Below, piece after piece: positions 1 to 5,670 of a stretch of DNA of 8,129 nt. Made by a program: the position numbers and the translations under genes. Below the pieces are notes generated by a model. That model had not been told where the DNA came from. It searched no databases and saw only the letters and a list, made by a program, of their open reading frames with translations. Numbering within the stretch: position 1 is the stretch's first letter; every line of letters starts with the position of its first letter. The stretch comes from DASPTB01 sp035623615 (lineage in GTDB: Bacteria; Actinomycetota; UBA4738), in assembly GCA_035623615.1 (NCBI GenBank), contig DASPTB010000100.1, positions 1 through 8,129 of the forward strand, read 5' to 3'.

Positions 1-1151
1 TCTACACGATGGCGGGGTCGGCGTTCCTGCTGCTGGGCATCCTGTTCCTGTACTTCCTCGCCGGCTCTGCGCTCGGCCACTCGACGTTCGACATCCGGCA
101 GCTCGCGGCGATGCCGATGTCGTCGACGACCGGGCGGTGGCTCTTCCTGGCGTTCCTGGCCGCGTTCGCCGTGAAGGTCCCGCTGGTTCCCGTTCACACG
201 TGGCTGCCGGACGCGTACGCCGAGGCGCCGACCGCGGGAACGCTCCTGCTGGCGTCGGTGCTCGCCAAGGTCGGGGCGTACGGCCTGATCCGGTTCAACC
301 TCGGGCTCTTCCCGCAGGCGGCCTTGTACTTCCGCGACCTGATGCTGGTGCTGGCGGTCATCGCGATCGTGTACGGCGCGATCGTGGCGATCGCCCAGAC
401 GGACGCCAAGCGCCTCGTCGCCTACTCGAGCGTCTCGCACCTCGGGTTCGTGGTCCTGGGGACCTTCGCGCTGACGCTGCAATCGGTCTCCGGCAGCGTG
501 CTGTACATGCTGAACCACGGCCTGTCGACCGGTGCGCTGTTCCTGCTGGTCGGGTTCCTCGCGGAGCGAATCGGGACGCGGGACATCCGCCGCATGGGCG
601 GACTGGCCGCGCGCGTCCCGGTCCTGGCCGGCGTGCTCCTGTTCTTCGGGCTGGCCTCGATCGGGCTTCCGGGGCTGAACAACTTCGTGAGCGAGTTCCT
701 GGTCGTCCTGGGAACCTTCGTCACCACCAAGCCATATGCGGTCGTGGCCGTCTCGGCGCTCGTCCTTTCCGCCATCTACTTCCTGTGGGCGTATCAGCGG
801 ATGATGCATGGGCCGGTCGTGATCGCCGGAGCGTCGGACGACGGACCGGGGGAGGGCGACGAGGCGGCGTCCGAGCCGGCGTTCGCGCCGGAGGAACGCC
901 GTGGCCCGCTCTGGGACCTCACCGCGCGCGAGTACCTGATCGTGGTGCCATTGATCGCCGCCGTGCTGTTCCTCGGGCTGTATCCGAAGCCGGTTCTCTC
1001 GAGGATCAACCCCTCCGCCGCGCGGGTGACCGCCTGCGTGGCCGCGGGACAGCTCGGTGGCCACGGAAATTCGCCGGGCTTGCAGCGATTCACTTGCGCT
1101 GGGACGGCGAGCCGCTGGACCGGCTACGCACCCCTGAGCGGGAGCGGGTGA
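1..1151 (+). CDS. nuoM: NADH-quinone oxidoreductase subunit M (NuoM), 5' end cut by window
   Basis: Antiporter-like proton-pumping subunit of the complex I membrane arm. The reading frame is open to the left edge (Tyr-Thr codons precede the first Met codon at 9), so this is the C-terminal two thirds or so of a protein usually about 500 residues long; roughly the first 170 residues are missing. Numbering from the Met at 9, the family core is clear: AVKVPLVPVHTWLPDAY with the channel lysine K56, the second lysine K87 in VLAKVGAYG, AQTDAKRLVAYSSVSHLGF at 129-147, LNHGLST around H170, and NFVSEF with E229, matching the conserved distal glutamate. Many hydrophobic helices alternate with short loops. 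Oddities are an acidic, Gly/Ala/Pro-rich loop at about 270-299 and a polar tail of about 45 residues after PKPVLSRINPS. Ends with TGA 7 nt before nuoN, so the two are co-transcribed. Identification as M rather than L or N rests on the YTMAGS start and the KVPLVPVHTWLPDA signature. Confidence 0.96.
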   Translation, partial: YTMAGSAFLLLGILFLYFLAGSALGHSTFDIRQLAAMPMSSTTGRWLFLAFLAAFAVKVPLVPVHTWLPDAYAEAPTAGTLLLASVLAKVGAYGLIRFNLGLFPQAALYFRDLMLVLAVIAIVYGAIVAIAQTDAKRLVAYSSVSHLGFVVLGTFALTLQSVSGSVLYMLNHGLSTGALFLLVGFLAERIGTRDIRRMGGLAARVPVLAGVLLFFGLASIGLPGLNNFVSEFLVVLGTFVTTKPYAVVAVSALVLSAIYFLWAYQRMMHGPVVIAGASDDGPGEGDEAASEPAFAPEERRGPLWDLTAREYLIVVPLIAAVLFLGLYPKPVLSRINPSAARVTACVAAGQLGGHGNSPGLQRFTCAGTASRWTGYAPLSGSG

Positions 1152-1158
1152 GCGGCGA

Positions 1159-2643
1159 ATGACACCAGTGCTCGCATTCCTTCCGCACCCACCGCTGACC
1201 TTCGGTCCGGTCGCGCCGGAGCTGATCCTGGTCGGGGTGGCGCTGTCGATCCTGCTCCTGGACGCGTTCATCCCGCGGTTTCCGGCAGGAGCGGTCGCGG
1301 GGATCGCGCTCGTCGGGCTCGCCGGTGCGGCGGGGGCCGCGCTGTGGGGATGGTCGTGGACCGGCGCACGGGTGGTGCTCGGCGGCATGGTGTCGACCGA
1401 TCACTACGCCGAGTTCTTCCGTCTGGTCCTCATCGCCATTGCGGTCGTCGCCGTCATGCTTTCCCACGTCTACCTGCAGCGCAGCGGCGAGTACCGTGCG
1501 GAGTACTTCGTCCTGTTGCTGCTCGCGACGGCGGGCATGACGCTCCTCGCCGCGTCCGCCGACCTGCTGCTCGTCTTCATCTCACTCGAACTGTTGTCGC
1601 TCTCTCTGTACCTGCTGACGGGATTCTCGGTGCGCCGAGTTGCCTCCTCCGAGGCCGCGATGAAGTACTTCCTGCTGGGGGCGTTCTCGTCGGCGTTCTT
1701 CCTCTACGGAGTCGCCTTTGCGTACGGCGCGTCGGGGACGACGAGCCTTGCGGGAATCGCCGTCCGCGTGAGCCAGGGCCACACCACGCTCGCGCTGATC
1801 GCAGCCGGCCTACTGCTCGTCGGCTTCTCCTTCAAGATCGCTGTGGTTCCGTTCCACATGTGGACGCCCGATGCCTATCAGGGTGCGCCGACGAGCGTGA
1901 CCGCGTTCATGGCGGCCGGAACCAAGGTCGCCGCGTTCGCTGCGTTGCTGCGCGTGCTGACGGTGGGGTTCGACGGGCTGTCAGTCGATTGGCGACCCGT
2001 CGTCGCGGTTCTCGCCGGCGTGACGATGGTGGTGGGAAGCATCCTCGCGATTGCGCAGTCTGATGTGAAGCGGATGCTCGCGTACTCCTCGATCGCGAAC
2101 GCGGGGTTCATCCTCGTCGGCGTGTCCGCGGGCACCCCGGCGGGAACGCAGGCCGCGATGTTCTACCTCGCGACGTACGCCGCGCTGATCCTGGGCGCGT
2201 TCGGTGTCGTGGTCCTGGTGAGCGAGCGGGGGGAGCGGCACACGTCGCTCGCCTCCTACCGCGGCCTGTCGAGGCGAAGCCCGTGGCTGGCGGCGGCCCT
2301 GGCGCTCTTTCTGCTGTCGGCGGCAGGGATCCCGCCCGCGGCCGGCTTCATGGCGAAGGTCCTGGTCTTCGAGGCCGCGATCAAGGCGGGGGAGTGGCCG
2401 CTGGTCCTCGTCGCCGTCCTCGCCTCGGTGGTCGCCGCCTTCTTCTATCTCCGGGTCATCGCTCTCATGTACATGCGCGAGGCCGACGACCCGACGCGGG
2501 TGACGCCCTCGCCCGTGGCCGGGATTGCGCTGGCGGTTCTCGCCGGCCTGACACTGCTGTTCGGGATCCTGCCGGGCGTCCTGCTGAACGTCCTGCACAC
2601 GGGGGCGTCAGCACTGCTGGTGGTGCCGAGAGGGGCACCGTGA
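1159..2643 (+). CDS. nuoN: NADH-quinone oxidoreductase subunit N (NuoN)
   Basis: Complete 494-residue antiporter-like subunit of the complex I membrane arm, of normal family length, with about 14 hydrophobic helices. Conserved charged residues of the proton path are present: E144 in FISLELLSLSLYLLTGF, K169 in AAMKYFLLGAFSSAFFLYG, K226 in SFKIAVVPFHMWTPDAYQG, K256 in GTKVAAF and K400 in GFMAKVLVF. The AQSDVKRMLAYSSIANAGF block at 300-317 is also typical. The ATG start is favoured because the product begins with the usual short polar stretch before PELILVGVALSILLLDAF, and GGTGA (1147-1151), complementary to the 16S 3' end, lies 7 nt upstream, overlapping the nuoM stop. The gene follows nuoM in the canonical M-N order and is the last nuo gene of the left block; a 79-nt gap then leads to the prenyl synthase gene. 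Confidence 0.97.
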   Translation: MTPVLAFLPHPPLTFGPVAPELILVGVALSILLLDAFIPRFPAGAVAGIALVGLAGAAGAALWGWSWTGARVVLGGMVSTDHYAEFFRLVLIAIAVVAVMLSHVYLQRSGEYRAEYFVLLLLATAGMTLLAASADLLLVFISLELLSLSLYLLTGFSVRRVASSEAAMKYFLLGAFSSAFFLYGVAFAYGASGTTSLAGIAVRVSQGHTTLALIAAGLLLVGFSFKIAVVPFHMWTPDAYQGAPTSVTAFMAAGTKVAAFAALLRVLTVGFDGLSVDWRPVVAVLAGVTMVVGSILAIAQSDVKRMLAYSSIANAGFILVGVSAGTPAGTQAAMFYLATYAALILGAFGVVVLVSERGERHTSLASYRGLSRRSPWLAAALALFLLSAAGIPPAAGFMAKVLVFEAAIKAGEWPLVLVAVLASVVAAFFYLRVIALMYMREADDPTRVTPSPVAGIALAVLAGLTLLFGILPGVLLNVLHTGASALLVVPRGAP

Positions 2644-2671
2644 TCCGCCGCGCGGTGCTGGAGGCCCCCGT

Positions 2672-2701
2672 TTGGGCGAAGCGCCGGGTCGCGGGTAGCA
2701 T
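2672..2701 (+). promoter_or_regulatory. Possible weak promoter before the polyprenyl synthase gene
   Basis: The 79-nt gap after nuoN contains TTGGGC (2672-2677) and TAGCAT (2696-2701) separated by 18 nt, a rough match to a housekeeping-sigma promoter. Transcription would start about 15 nt before the ATG at 2723, leaving room for the GGGAG ribosome binding site at 2711-2715. No terminator-like hairpin is seen after nuoN, so read-through from the nuo genes is equally likely. Both hexamers are imperfect and a match this loose arises often by chance. Confidence 0.3.
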
Positions 2702-2722
2702 CTGGCGGGTGGGAGACCTTAG

Positions 2723-3727
2723 ATGACAGACGCGCAGGTCAAAGGCCTCGCGATCCAGGACGGCAGGCTCGAGGCCGAGATTCGTCCCCGTCTTGAGGAG
2801 GTCGAGGCCGGCCTCGAGAAGGCGGTCCGCTCCGACAGCGACTTCGTGACGGAGGCGGCGACCTCGCTCGTGCGGGCCGGCGGGAAGCGCTTCCGCCCGA
2901 TGCTCGTCCTGCTGGGAGGGTACTTCGGCGATCCCACCGATCCTCGCCTCGTCCAGGGCGCGATCGCCATCGAGATCGTGCACCTCGCGACGCTCTATCA
3001 CGACGACGTCGTCGACGAGGCGGATTCCCGCCGCGGGCGCTCGTCGGTGAACGCGACGTGGGGGAACACCGTGGCCATCCTCACCGGCGATTTCCTCTTC
3101 GCGCGCGCCTCGGAGATCTCGGCCGACCTCGGCACCGACGTCTCGCGGCTGCTTGCCCGGACGATCTCCATGCTCTGCGACGGGCAGATCCGCGAGGTCG
3201 AGCGGACGGGGCGCCCGACGCCGGATGAGGCCGGGTACATGGAGATCATCCGCAGGAAGACGGCATCGCTGATCGCCACCTCGTGCCGATTGGGAGGGAT
3301 GCTGTCCGACGCGTCCTCCGAGACGGTCGAGCGTCTGGACGACCTGGGGATGTCGCTCGGCATGGCCTTCCAGCTGTCCGACGACATCATGGACGTGGTG
3401 TCGAGCCATGCGGAGCTTCGCAAGGAGCCGGGGCAGGACCTGCGTGAGGGCGTCTACACGCTGCCGGTGCTCTACGCGTTGCAGGAACAGGGCCAGGGAA
3501 GCGAGCTTGCCGGCCTGCTGGCCGACGGTCCGCCGGACGGCGACCGGTTCACGCGCGCTCTCGACCTGGTGCGCACGGAGGGATCGCTGGCGCGGGCCAG
3601 GGAGGCCGTGACCCGGCATGTTCGCCGTACCAAGACGTTGGCGGCAGAGCTCCAGCCGGGCCTGGCATCGGACGCGCTCATCCAGCTCGCGGAGTTCCTG
3701 GCGGTTCGCTGCGGAGCCGAGTCCTAA
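2723..3727 (+). CDS. Long-chain polyprenyl diphosphate synthase (trans-type, IspB/HepS-like)
   Basis: A 334-residue trans-isoprenyl diphosphate synthase, normal length for the family. It condenses isopentenyl diphosphate onto allylic diphosphates using Mg2+ held by two Asp-rich motifs: DDVVD at 94-98 (first motif) and DDIMD at 220-224 (second). Other family landmarks are GGKRFRP at 53-59 (IPP binding), GD at 122-123, QI at 155-156 and DLREGVYTLPVL at 239-250. The residues four and five before the first Asp motif are small (T90, A89) rather than aromatic, which in this family goes with long products (heptaprenyl or longer), fitting a menaquinone side chain; the exact length cannot be read from sequence. 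Position 244, often Lys in the EGK version of the last motif, is Val. ATG is preceded by GGGAG (2711-2715) at 7 nt. It sits directly after nuoN, linking quinone synthesis with the quinone-reducing complex. Confidence 0.93.
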   Translation: MTDAQVKGLAIQDGRLEAEIRPRLEEVEAGLEKAVRSDSDFVTEAATSLVRAGGKRFRPMLVLLGGYFGDPTDPRLVQGAIAIEIVHLATLYHDDVVDEADSRRGRSSVNATWGNTVAILTGDFLFARASEISADLGTDVSRLLARTISMLCDGQIREVERTGRPTPDEAGYMEIIRRKTASLIATSCRLGGMLSDASSETVERLDDLGMSLGMAFQLSDDIMDVVSSHAELRKEPGQDLREGVYTLPVLYALQEQGQGSELAGLLADGPPDGDRFTRALDLVRTEGSLARAREAVTRHVRRTKTLAAELQPGLASDALIQLAEFLAVRCGAES

Positions 3728-3736
3728 GGCCTCCGC
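3711..3736. terminator. Possible weak hairpin between convergent genes
   Basis: GCGGAG (3711-3716) is perfectly complementary to CTCCGC (3731-3736); inside it CC (3717-3718) can pair with GG (3728-3729) leaving a one-base bulge. The hairpin spans the stop codon of the polyprenyl synthase gene and lies just before the 3' end of the opposite-strand gene. There is no T-run on either side, so a classical intrinsic terminator is not supported; only the position between two convergent genes speaks for it. Confidence 0.25.
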
Positions 3737-3746
3737 TCCCGAACCG

Positions 3747-4130
3747 CTACCCCGTGTGGCGTTGAAGATGGTCGCTAATCGTCGAGGCGAGACCGTCGAT
3801 ACGGCTCGAGAGAACGTCGATCCGGTTCGTGAGCCGATCGTCCAGCGAGTCGAGGCGGCTCGTGAGTCGATCGTCGAGGCGGTCGATTCGGGCCGTCAGG
3901 CCGTCGATGCGCCCGCTGAGGCTCTCGTTTAGAGAATCGATTCGTCCGTCGAGAGAATCGATTCGACCGCCGAGATTCCCGTCGAGAGAATCGATTCGGC
4001 CGTCCAGGCGCGCGCCCAGTCCGTCGATCTTGGCTCCCAGATAGAAGAGCGTCCCCAGAAGCGTCGCGACCATCACCGCGATCGCCGCCCAGGCCACAGC
4101 CGCCATGCCCCGGACGCTAACACCGCCCAT
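3747..4130 (-). CDS. Small membrane-anchored protein with 18-residue-periodic RID coiled-coil repeat
   Basis: I do not recognise a named family. The 127-residue product has a hydrophobic segment at about 10-32 (AAVAWAAIAVMVATLLGTLFYLG), then an uninterrupted amphipathic helical region to about 120 built from R-[IL]-D-x-L units. Arg of the units falls at 45, 56, 63, 74, 81, 92, 103 and 110, that is steps of 11, 7, 11, 7, 11, 11 and 7, so heptads and hendecads largely alternate with an 18-residue period. No Cys and no enzymatic motif are seen. The likely topology is one N-terminal membrane anchor with a rod-like oligomerising domain; the side of the membrane is unclear. Neither start has a strong ribosome binding site: Met1 is used here, but Met9 (position 4106), just before the hydrophobic segment, is equally plausible. 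It converges with the prenyl synthase gene (19 nt apart) and diverges from nuoA. A chance open frame is unlikely given the anchor plus regular repeat. Confidence 0.72.
   Translation of the reverse strand: MGGVSVRGMAAVAWAAIAVMVATLLGTLFYLGAKIDGLGARLDGRIDSLDGNLGGRIDSLDGRIDSLNESLSGRIDGLTARIDRLDDRLTSRLDSLDDRLTNRIDVLSSRIDGLASTISDHLQRHTG
3934..3997. repeat. Three copies of the palindrome GAATCGATTC inside the coiled-coil gene
   Basis: The 10-bp palindrome occurs at 3934-3943, 3955-3964 and 3988-3997, each within a slightly longer AGAGAATCGATTCG context. Spacings are 21 and 33 nt, together 54 nt, equal to 7, 11 and 18 codons. On the minus strand each copy encodes the RIDS part of the protein repeat, so the DNA repetition reflects recent internal duplication of a coding unit rather than a separate element. 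Confidence 0.8.
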
Positions 4131-4133
4131 CGA

Positions 4134-4146
4134 TCGCTGTCAGCGA
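4134..4146. promoter_or_regulatory. Perfect inverted repeat TCGCTG-T-CAGCGA before the coiled-coil gene
   Basis: Six-base arms (4134-4139 and 4141-4146) flank one central base, four bases upstream of the ATG codon of the minus-strand gene. Such a compact dyad suits a dimeric DNA-binding protein, or a small hairpin in the leader of that mRNA. No regulator is known to me for this exact sequence, and a six-base dyad can arise by chance in GC-rich DNA. Confidence 0.3.
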
Positions 4147-4198
4147 CATGGATCACACATCACCGGGTGCTCCGGCCCCTGGGCGGGTGCCCCGCCAG

Positions 4199-4214
4199 AA
4201 CCCCGGGTGGGGTT
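4199..4214. promoter_or_regulatory. Perfect inverted repeat AACCCC-GGGT-GGGGTT upstream of the nuoA promoter
   Basis: Six-base arms at 4199-4204 and 4209-4214 enclose four bases. The dyad ends 25 nt before the nuoA -10 element, so it covers or lies just upstream of the -35 zone, where an activator or repressor could bind. It could also fold as a short hairpin. Nothing further identifies it. Confidence 0.3.
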
Positions 4215-4236
4215 GATCTCGGCTTCCCCGGACCCT

Positions 4237-4245
4237 TGCTAGAAT
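4237..4245 (+). promoter_or_regulatory. Extended -10 promoter of the nuoA operon (TGCTAGAAT)
   Basis: TG-C-TAGAAT (4237-4245) matches the extended -10 consensus TGnTATAAT with one change in the hexamer. An extended -10 can work without a good -35; the best -35-like hexamer, TTGATC (4213-4218), is 21 nt away, too far for normal spacing. Transcription would start near 4252, giving a leader of about 65 nt before the GTG of nuoA. The element lies in the only non-coding stretch before a long tight operon, which supports the call. Confidence 0.6.
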
Positions 4246-4253
4246 CCAGCCGC

Positions 4254-4271
4254 TTGAGAAAGCGTTCACAA
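4254..4271. promoter_or_regulatory. Rex-type redox operator at the nuoA transcription start
   Basis: TTGAGAAAGCGTTCACAA differs from the Rex operator consensus TTGTGAANNNNTTCACAA at one arm position (A at 4257 for T). The dyad extends one base on each side to 9-base arms, 8 of 9 complementary, around AGCG. Rex is a repressor that leaves DNA when NADH/NAD+ is high, and in Gram-positive bacteria it controls respiratory genes; actinobacterial sites have the TGTGAACGCGTTCACA form. The site covers about +3 to +20 relative to the predicted start, ideal for blocking transcription. The inference is that low NADH represses this nuo operon and high NADH releases it. No rex gene is in the window. Confidence 0.62.
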
Positions 4272-4315
4272 GCTCGGCTCGCCGGCCTGGGCGGGGGGCG
4301 GCCGGGGAGGGAAGC

Positions 4316-4681
4316 GTGGAGACCTACTACCAGTCGTACGCGGTCGTCCTCGGGCTGCTGATCGCAGGAGTCGGGCTCGTTGCGGTGGCGTTCATCTCGG
4401 CCCGCATCATCGCCCCGCGCAGGCCCTCGTCCGGGAAGCTCTCGACCTACGAGTGCGGCATCGACCCCGTCGGCGAGGGGTGGTCCCAAAGCCAGATCCG
4501 CTATTACATCTACGCGTTCCTCTTCGTGATCTTCGACGTCGAAAGCGTGTTTCTCTTTCCATGGGCGCTCAAGTTCGAGACGCTCGGCATGCAGGCCGTC
4601 GTGGAGATGATCGTGTTCGTCGGAATCCTCGCGCTCGGCCTGCTGTACGCCTACCGGAAGAAGGTCCTGCAATGGGCCTGA
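4316..4681 (+). CDS. nuoA: NADH-quinone oxidoreductase subunit A (NuoA)
   Basis: Complete 121-residue small membrane subunit of complex I with three hydrophobic helices (about 8-32, 63-84 and 92-112), normal for the family. It helps form the junction near the quinone cavity together with NuoH, J and K. Conserved features are STYECGIDP (YECG at 45-48) in the first loop and [23 protein letters not shown], with acidic D74 and E76 in the second helix. Start is GTG, chosen because GGGGAGGG (4304-4311) is an excellent ribosome binding site with its GGAGG core 5 nt upstream. It is the first gene of the right-hand nuo operon and directly follows the extended -10 and Rex-like operator. The last codons overlap nuoB by 10 nt. 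Confidence 0.96.
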   Translation: METYYQSYAVVLGLLIAGVGLVAVAFISARIIAPRRPSSGKLSTYECGIDPVGEGWSQSQIRYYIYAFLFVIFDVESVFLFPWALKFETLGMQAVVEMIVFVGILALGLLYAYRKKVLQWA

Positions 4682-5175
4682 TGGAGCAGGTCTCCATGCC
4701 CCAGCCGGTCAAGTTCCTGCTGAACTGGGGCCGCAAGTACTCGCTCTGGGTCATGAACTTCGGACTGGCCTGCTGCGCGATCGAGTTCATCGCCGGATCG
4801 ACCTCCAAGCACGACTTCATCCGGCACGGGGTGATCCCCTTCGCCCACGGGCCGCGCCAGGCCGACCTGCTCGTGGTGGCCGGGACCCTCACCGACAAGA
4901 TGGCGCCGGCACTCAAGCGCGTGTACGACCAGATGCCCGACCCGAAGTACGTGATCTCGTTCGGCGCGTGCTCCAACTGCGGGGGTCCGTATTGGGACTC
5001 CTACGCGGTCACCAAAGGCGTCGACCAGATCGTTCCCGTGGACGTGTACGTCCCCGGGTGCCCCCCGCGGCCCGAGGCCCTGTTGCACGGGATCCTCAAG
5101 CTGCAGGAGAAGATCGGCAAGGAAGACATCCAGGAGAAGTGGCGTGCCGGCATCACGAAGCCTGTCTCCGACTGA
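4672..5175 (+). CDS. nuoB: NADH-quinone oxidoreductase subunit B (NuoB), carries cluster N2
   Basis: Complete 167-residue subunit binding the terminal [4Fe-4S] cluster N2 that hands electrons to quinone. All four ligands are visible: the adjacent pair C34-C35 in [11 protein letters not shown]100 in [10 protein letters not shown] and C130 in [11 protein letters not shown]. The blocks [11 protein letters not shown] and [13 protein letters not shown] are typical. An additional cysteine, C103, lies three residues after C100 where most bacterial versions have Ser. The start at 4672 overlaps the end of nuoA by 10 nt and has GAAGAAGG upstream (ending at 4664, 7 nt spacing); the alternative ATG at 4681 lacks such a site. 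The frame is also open further upstream, inside nuoA, but that part does not resemble NuoB. The 3' end overlaps nuoC by 32 nt. Confidence 0.97.
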   Translation: MGLMEQVSMPQPVKFLLNWGRKYSLWVMNFGLACCAIEFIAGSTSKHDFIRHGVIPFAHGPRQADLLVVAGTLTDKMAPALKRVYDQMPDPKYVISFGACSNCGGPYWDSYAVTKGVDQIVPVDVYVPGCPPRPEALLHGILKLQEKIGKEDIQEKWRAGITKPVSD

Positions 5176-5668
5176 GATCGGCGACCGCGTCCGGGCGCGG
5201 TTCGGCGACGACGTCTCGTCCCTCGAGGACGCGCACGGGCACGCCGTCGTCACCGTGTCGGTCTCCCGGTGGGTCGATCTGGCTGTATTCCTGCGCGACG
5301 ATCCCGACCTCGAGTTCGATTACTTCGACTTCCTCACCGCCGTCGACCGCACGCCGCAGGGTGGGGGCTTCGAGGTCGTCACGCACGTCTACTCGAACCG
5401 CCACAACCAGCACTGCCGGATGAAGGTGCAGGTCGCCGCCGACGACCCGCGCATCGCGACGCTTTCGGGCGTGTGGCCCGGCGCCAACTGGTGCGAACGC
5501 GAGACGTGGGACCTGTTCGGCGTTGTCTTCGACGGCCACCCGCACCTCGTCAAGCTCGTCCTGTCGGAGCAGTTCGAGGGCCACCCGCTCCGCAAGTCCT
5601 TCACGCTCATGACCCGCGAGGCCAAGCCGTGGCCGGGCGCCGTGGAGGGCGAGGAGGTGGAGGACTGA
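5144..5668 (+). CDS. nuoC: NADH-quinone oxidoreductase subunit C (NuoC), stand-alone
   Basis: Complete 174-residue hydrophilic 30-kDa-type subunit that scaffolds the quinone-reducing module with NuoB and NuoD. The C-terminal signature is present: [19 protein letters not shown] at 117-135 and EGHPLRKSF at 145-153. Earlier landmarks are [11 protein letters not shown] at 58-68 and [18 protein letters not shown] at 78-95. The GTG start is supported by AGGAG at 5132-5136, 7 nt upstream, and gives a 32-nt overlap with nuoB, a sign of translational coupling. The protein ends with a short acidic tail (VEGEEVED) and is not fused to NuoD. Unusually, the next gene, 2 nt away, is nuoH; the nuoD expected here is absent. 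Confidence 0.95.
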   Translation: MPASRSLSPTEIGDRVRARFGDDVSSLEDAHGHAVVTVSVSRWVDLAVFLRDDPDLEFDYFDFLTAVDRTPQGGGFEVVTHVYSNRHNQHCRMKVQVAADDPRIATLSGVWPGANWCERETWDLFGVVFDGHPHLVKLVLSEQFEGHPLRKSFTLMTREAKPWPGAVEGEEVED

Positions 5669-5670
5669 CC

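Noticed and set aside
2465..3619. 384-residue open frame on the minus strand across the end of nuoN and the prenyl synthase gene
   Set aside because: It is Arg/Pro/His-rich without motifs and lies antisense to two genes with clear family signatures; such long shadows are normal at high GC.
3618..4044. Plus-strand open frames over the coiled-coil gene (104 and 71 residues)
   Set aside because: They have repetitive, helix-like sequence only because the underlying DNA repeat is palindromic; they lack an anchor, lack a good start, and one overlaps the prenyl synthase gene.
4182..4196. GGCGGG-TGC-CCCGCC hairpin as a terminator
   Set aside because: The stem is only 6 bp with a 3-nt loop, no T-run follows on either strand, and it sits at a divergent rather than convergent junction.
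4213..4218. TTGATC as the -35 element of the nuoA promoter
   Set aside because: The distance to TAGAAT is 21 nt, well beyond the usual 16-19; the extended -10 is the better explanation.
4453..4671. Upstream extension of the nuoB frame to give a 240-residue protein
   Set aside because: The added part overlaps nuoA out of frame, is Arg-rich and unlike NuoB; a ribosome binding site supports the start at 4672.
5269..5670. Upstream extension of the nuoH frame to 478 residues
   Set aside because: It lies inside nuoC in another frame and has no membrane helices; GTG at 5671 has a strong ribosome binding site and starts a normal-length NuoH.
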